Assembly: GCA_026182355.1 (NCBI GenBank)
Contig: JAPFBL010000068.1
Coordinates: forward strand, 3,737,001-3,801,000
Direction of reading: 5' to 3'
Source of the DNA: Hermatobates lingyangjiaoensis
Taxonomy: Eukaryota; Arthropoda; Insecta; Hemiptera; Hermatobatidae
DNA: 64,000 nucleotides
The stretch's first letter is position 1, and each line of letters opens with the position of its first letter. Position numbers and translations under genes: made by a program. The notes under the pieces were generated by a model. That model saw only the letters and a program-made list of their open reading frames with translations. It did not search any database and was not told where the DNA came from. This document shows positions 58,042-64,000 of this stretch, piece by piece.

Positions 58042-58074
58042 CTACCTGATGAAGACGCGGTCGACCTATAGTAG
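58042..58074 (+). ncRNA. hammerhead-like motif with mutated GAA
   Basis: CUAC (58042-58045), CUGAUGA (58046-58052), extra A, stem II GAC/GUC around GCG, then GACCUAU instead of GAAAUAU, A, GUAG (58071-58074). Stem I is perfect. The two arms of this pair are broken in different places. Confidence 0.45.
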
Positions 58075-58099
58075 TGAGTTTACGTGATTTCATTTATAT

Positions 58100-61000
58100 A
58101 TATACACATTATATTGAAAAGGTCCATAAGGACAATAAATGAAATGCAGGGAAAAAATATTTAATCTGTTAAAATAGACCTGCTCAATTTAAAGAACACC
58201 ATATTATAAAAGTTTAAAAATTATGTGCAGAAATAATAATAGCATTAAGGAACCAAGTCAAGCACTGCCCCTACCTTCGGTTACCAAGTTAGACACGCTA
58301 TATAAATACTCGTAAATATACGAAAAAAGAGACAGATAAAAGTAAATCTTTTCACAGAGGGAGAGGAATATTATAACTTAATAAGTGATCTGAGAAGATA
58401 GAGAAGAGTACTGTTTTTCTGGAAAGGAGGGTATAGCTTATAAATGAAGGACAAAGTGATCAATGAAGAAGACTGCATTCAGTGGAGCGCAGACCAAGGT
58501 AGAGAAACAATCTTAGTAACGTGCAAAGTGTTAAGGTTTGACTTCTGCTGAAAAAAAAGGGAAAAAAATACATCCCTATACAAAGGAACCGTCAGAAAGG
58601 AAAAAATCGAGGGGGACTAAAGAAGGATACGCATAGGTATCTATCTAAAGAGGGTGCCCTGGATTATGTTGTAGCCAGTGGAGCGAAGAGCTGAAGGGAA
58701 GCAGGATCAGACCTCTACCTTGGTGGCAACCTCTGACCCTATCGGCAAAATTATTATGACTTAAATAAACCCCGAAAAGGATACACGACTTTACAAAACA
58801 GATGCTCTTCAAGTTTACTGTATCTTTTCATAGTAAATATGCTAAATAATGCACAGTTCACAATAAAAGTCCATCCATTCTTACTTTCTGAATACACAGA
58901 GAGAGACAGAGAGAAAGCAGTTCGAACCAAGCACATTCAACGTCAGTTACTACTTAAAGTACCCCAACTGATGATAAACTTGAGTTACAAAATTTGAGAC
59001 TTACTATGTAATATAAAACTGTTAATGGCGTTCATCCACCCATAACCAAATAACAAATAATAAATTTGCCACAATTCACCAATGAAAAAACCTATAACCT
59101 AAATATTAGCATAGTTAAACCAGTACAGTACAATACTGATTCATTCTTAAATAAAGTTTGAGTGTATTAATTTTAAAAATTAACATAAAATTAAACCTTA
59201 TGTTTCAGCATCAACATAGATTAAAAAGATGTAAAGTCGTAACTTATAAAACACCTCGCTCTCACAATGAAAATAAATTGTTCAATGAAGCGGACATCTC
59301 CGGGAAGAGCAGTCGATTTTCAGTGGAAGGAAAGAATAAAAGGGAGGCAAGTTATTGCAATATTTACCCAAGAAAGTAAACCAAATAGGTTTCATCAGTT
59401 AGCACCTAATTTTTCATTTCGCAAATAATGAAGTTTAATCCAAGTTTATAACTCCCTTCTTGCCGACTTCTATCAAAAAAATAATTTCCTTTTACCAAGG
59501 TGAAAAGAATGAAAGTTTTTTTTTTATACATTATGATACAACCCAGAGCAATTTATAAAACTATAAGTTTAAAACTATGTATAGGTTTTTGTATAAAAAA
59601 TTAAACTTTTATGATCTGAAAAAATAAATACACACAGTATGAGATTTAATTTAAAATGAATTTGACACGAGTAGATATGTAAAAACACGTTTAACATCGA
59701 AAGATACATCTTTTATGGCGTACCCCAGGGCAACAAGATGATTCTCTAGACATGCTCCAATCGTACACATTACCGTCAAAAACGAAAGCAGTAATTATCA
59801 GCATCACCATAACGAATTACACCATCGTTTGATCTTCGTTTGTATCATCTTTGAAAAATTGAAAATAAACACATTTAAAACGCTGGACCTCGACCAGTAC
59901 CATTTCTTTATTTCAAAATGCTACAAAAAAAGATCAAAAATTAATATTTTTATGTGAAAGAAAAATCAAAATTTATAATTTGTTGTATCCCTGACCATAA
60001 CATAGATCCAAATAGAGCAGTCCTATAATCTGTGCTTCAAATTTTGTAACTGTTCTAAATTTAGAACGTATAACACCTTTAAACGTACATTATCTGCGCA
60101 AATCCCCTTCATCAAATTTTGCACACTTGCTATAAAGAAACGTGATATTAAACAACCGACTCTAACAGCAGATGCAATGCTTTCAGAAATTTAGTAACAG
60201 TTCTTTACTGCTTTTGACGTACTTTTTATAATTTTAACAATTTATCTCAACGACGTTTTGCAACACTTTCTTCATATTAAGTCGTATAACATAAAATTAA
60301 AAACAAATCGTAGATAAACAACAGTAAATAACTGAGTGTACAGTGAATGAATATAAACTAGCCGTTTTAAATACAATCATCATCTTATGCACATTTTGAA
60401 AACTGAACAAAGTTGAAAAAATTCATTACAAAAAAATACTTGATTAACTTAATAATTAACTCGATATACGATATTTTTTCTTATAATATTAATTTTGACT
60501 TTTTAATTTATAATAAATTTGATTAATTTAAAATTCTCTTGCATTTCTGTTATAACATAAAATAGCCTTATTATGTAAAGCTGTGGTGGGCAGCAGACCA
60601 TAGTTGTGAGGGTCACGTTTTTAACACCCTGCTGCGGTCCACTAACTGTTTTATTTCAGAGCTCCTAAAAAGTTTTTTCTTTTTTTCTGGTTGACTGCCA
60701 CCTCTAGCTCACGATTTCTTCATCACTCTGTTCTCTTCGAATCTCTCACTTTGTCCTCCCTCCTCTCACTCCATCATCACCCTACCCTCCATTTTTTTCT
60801 GTTCCTATTTATAATTACAATATTCACTGGGTGCTCTACTTCACACTTACTGTGATATTGCGGCCCTAGTGACTCAATATTTGTTATTTTCATAATATTG
60901 AAGCTCCATAATGACATCTATTAGACAAATTGATACAGCAATTAAAATGACTAATCAGCGCTATTAAGCTAGTGTTTCCCTTGTGGGTTAAATTTCTTGA

Positions 61001-61290
61001 AAGCTGGGATAAGTGAAAATTTCACAAAGTTGGGAAAAGACGTCAAGTGAGGTAAAGAGTGCCAAGCTCAGGCGACCCTTTCTCACATACTCCTACACGT
61101 ACTCTCTCTTCCAACGCAATTGCAATAAATTCAAATCGCTTAATTACTTACTCATTGCACAGTCTAACAAATCACACTATCTTATCACCAATGTCAATCT
61201 AATCACATTTCTTAGCAATATTTGAAATTCATTTTATTTGTAAGTACGGGTTTCCTTTGTTTTTCTCTTTTGAGCAGGGCAGGGTGTAGC
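58100..61290. other. no gene recognised; one GC-rich hairpin
   Basis: At 60584-60642, GTGG and GCAGCAG pair with CTGCTGC and CCAC around an AT-containing loop. A pyrimidine-rich stretch follows at 60690-60800. Frames at 58754-58936, 59158-59379 and 61013-61225 have no known domain. Confidence 0.45.
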
Positions 61291-61359
61291 AACTCGTCAA
61301 GGCGACCTGAGCTCTCAGCTGTCTCCCAACACTGATTATACTTCAGGGAAATAGGAAAT

Positions 61360-61450
61360 GTTATACAGCTGTCACTCGGAAGGGACGTAAAGCCGTCAGT
61401 TTTGAGTGAGTGCGATGTTTGTACGCGTATATCTGATTGCTTCAAAATAA
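61360..61450 (+). mobile_element. possible SINE 3' fragment, copy D
   Basis: CTCGGAAGGGACGTAAAGCC then GTCAGTTTTGAGTGAGTGCG resembles the GGAGAGGACGTTAAGCCATC block of copy A. The TACTCGTTAAAGATC end is not recognisable, so the match rests on a single block. Confidence 0.4.
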
Positions 61451-61454
61451 ATGA

Positions 61455-64000
61455 TTCTGACGTAGCATCAACACAATAACTTGCGGCTCATAAATAAATT
61501 AGACACGAAATAAAAACTGAGCAGCAACAGCCACTAAAATAGAACTGAAGGTAAAAGCTAATTAAATTGATGGAAGTTTGAGAAAAGAACTCATGATAAT
61601 ATAATGTACTTTAAAAGAGTACTTTTAGAAACACGCAAATTAGTTGCTTTAACATAACACTTACCCTAATTGAATCGAAATTATACCTTTGTAATGGAGC
61701 CACTATTTGACGTGAAACACTCTATATTAGAGAATAAAGACATAATAACAAAACCTCAGTTCCTCGAAAAATGCAATTTTTATTTGAGCTATATATGTGT
61801 GGCCACACACCAGTCACAGTGAGAAGGTAATTTTTATCAACTTATTATGTGTTAAGCATTCCTATTAATTATAACATAAGAAATACATCTCAAAGTAAAT
61901 TGAATTTATGTACGAGTAGTTTGCCTATAATATTTCAACCCGAAAGTGGACCACGGATGGCTGAAATATATAACTCAAAATAGAAATTCGTTATTTAAAC
62001 AACTGAAATCTTATTTTACCTTTACTTCAGATAAGATTAAAATTGAAAACATAATTTTAATTTAGGACCCCCAAGTTTAAATTTAGGAACCCCAAAGGAT
62101 TCTGTTCTTCCAGTTATCTGCCAATAGGCATCAATTCAGAAAGATGTCTCTAAAAATAAATGAAATATTACAAAATGTATACACTTTTCCATTATCCGTT
62201 GCCTGGTCAGTGAGTTCTACATACTATATTTAAAACCTATACCCAAACAGTGCATTTCAACAATATTAAAATGAGATACAAGAAATATTAAGATGTAATT
62301 AAAACAGAAATACATTTTAAGGAGGTATATTGATAATTTATCTAACTGTAACAAGACTCCCACTAGTTACCGTATGCAGTAAAACACAGACCCCAACTCT
62401 GCTGTAAAGAGCCTGGCAAATCATCAAAGTTGCGACAAAAGTTTCACACAATTTAATATTAACTACACAAACTCTGCAAACTGCAAGTAATATCGTACTA
62501 GGTACAATCATTTAATTTGCTAAAACTTAAATCATTAGCAGCTTTACATGAAAAAAAAAGTAACTTTGACAACTTGGGGTTGAAATTGATAGTGGAGAGA
62601 AACAGTAAACATGAATTTCAACTTTGCTATAACAAGCGGAAAAGAGGATAAGAAGGATGTAATGTAACTTTGGGAACTGATTAATTCAGTTGCAGGAACT
62701 GCAACTTAACAGAGTCTACTAAAATATGTCGTACAGAGATAGCTCCAAGGATACCATCACTGCAACAACAATTTGTGAAAACTTCACATACAGTGACAAC
62801 AGTGCATTACTACTGAGTACGCAATGAGGTAATGTTTCAAAGTTTACAGTAATAACATCTTGTAGTGTAATCATTCATAATTTTTCTATTTAGAAGTTTT
62901 AACTATAATGAAAACTTACTTTATTGTATGTTCATAATGACAATCGTCTTAATGTTTCTATTTCTAAACACCTATTTAATAGTTCAGTTCTTTATGACTT
63001 AATATGGTAAAATATATTAATATTAAAAGGGTGGGAACCTCCCTCTACTTTGCATGTATCGAACAGTAAACAAGGAATATGTGTTAAAGTTGGGATAGCG
63101 CAGGGTGAAAGTGAACATCCAATTCACCATATGTCGACAGTCTTATCTCCTCTGAAGTAGCAAAGAAGGAGAAGAAGTGATTTGCTTAAGAGGTAAACGG
63201 TAAGAAAGATGTGTCCTCAGTTGTCTCATTAGGCCATTAAATGAATAAGCGAAATAAAAGCAACGCGACGATCAAAGGTACTGCATTAGCGTGACACATA
63301 AATGAAGTGAGATTATAATTCAAAAACACTAGCGAGGGAACCTATACAAGATAAATACTTTAGTGTATGAAATTGAAATTATAATGCTGAATAATATTGC
63401 CATAAGCTAATCTGAGAAAAAGTAAATTATCAAAATAGTGTTGGGTTGACTGGGGAATGCTTCCTACCAGGCTGTTAGGTGGGATATTTGGGCGGCTTCA
63501 AACCTGATCATTGTGAGTAGTCGTGAATCCAAACATAGCAATGAGATCAGCAACGGCAGATTAAGCTTAAGCATTGAGTCTATTAGCATGCAGGTCTGTG
63601 AAAACACTTGAAAGACAATATGAAAGAATACGTAAATAGTGGGGAGTGTGATTAGAGGAAGGAGTGGTGCAAAGGGTTGATCGGCCAGCCCGCCGTAAGA
63701 GGATTATATACCTGTTACCTCCGGGTCACCCTCAGATTAAGGCCCCTTTCATGCCACCCTCAAAGGCCTCTCCTTCACCTTCTAAGAGGATCAGGCAGCT
63801 GTATCTACTCAAAAGACAGTCAATACCCCCACCAATACGACCTCTCTTTTATCACTGCTCTGCTCCAGGCTCTCAGTTTGTCATCAGCCACCAGATTTAT
63901 ACATTTTCCCTCATGCGCATTCAAAAAGGATTTCTTCTTGCCAATGTAATATTAAATAATTAATATATTTCACTTCAATAGGTTATAAAAAGAAATGTAC
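61455..64000. other. no gene recognised
   Basis: The last 340 bases (63660-63950) are GC-richer and hold two overlapping frames of about 90-100 codons with no recognised domain. They could be part of a repeat or an exon cut by the window edge. Confidence 0.4.

Overview
The window reads as AT-rich, repeat-laden nuclear DNA of an animal, most likely an arthropod and probably an insect. This rests on the mobile elements: a mariner deletion derivative, a second Tc1/mariner relative whose transposase relic carries a motif common in insect copies, Penelope-like reverse-transcriptase relics, hAT ends, a tRNA-derived SINE and a LINE RNase H relic. No intact host gene, tRNA or rRNA was recognised. Nearly all open frames are short, AT-driven and unlike any family I know, so the window is either intergenic or lies inside a very large intron.

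Layout. 1-0.6 kb: decayed Penelope-like reverse transcriptase. About 4.3 kb (minus): one short stretch with coding-like composition, a possible exon. 4.56-4.76 kb: SINE. 5.43-6.02 kb: Tc1/mariner-type element with long terminal inverted repeats. 6.19-6.70 kb: two back-to-back palindromes carrying hammerhead-like motifs. 8.1-8.4 kb: tail of a second Penelope-like coding region. 13.7-14.4 and 18.2-18.3 kb: hAT ends, the second inside a long inverted repeat (17.73-18.60 kb). 19.7/20.2 kb and 29.35/30.07 kb: two pairs of direct repeats. 26.3-26.9 kb: LINE relic. 28.9-29.1 kb: compact homeodomain-site-rich block. 33.1 kb: (GA)n. 33.85-35.09 kb: inverted repeat split by the mariner. 40.5 kb: 263-bp MITE. 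41.0-42.2, 55.1-55.6 and 57.9-58.1 kb: more hammerhead-like motifs. 44.9 kb: possible Helitron start with internal repeats. 47.9 kb: 87-bp tandem duplication. 53.2 kb: second full SINE, reversed. 54.5-54.9 kb: second candidate conserved non-coding block.

The most interesting signal is a family of 33-44 nt motifs that fit a type I hammerhead ribozyme. They have a CUGANGA core, one extra nucleotide, a hairpin stem II, GAA, a palindromic stem III (AGAUCU, AUAU or AAUU) and a closing stem I. The stem I sequences differ between copies yet remain complementary (GACU/AGUC, CUAC/GUAG, UCUC/GAGA, CUUC/GAAG). Copies tend to sit in head-to-head inverted pairs beside (TA)n tracts, and the window also holds Penelope-like protein relics. 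Penelope-like elements are known to carry hammerhead ribozymes, so these are probably their terminal-repeat remains. All assignments come from reading the sequence by eye; no search or folding was run.
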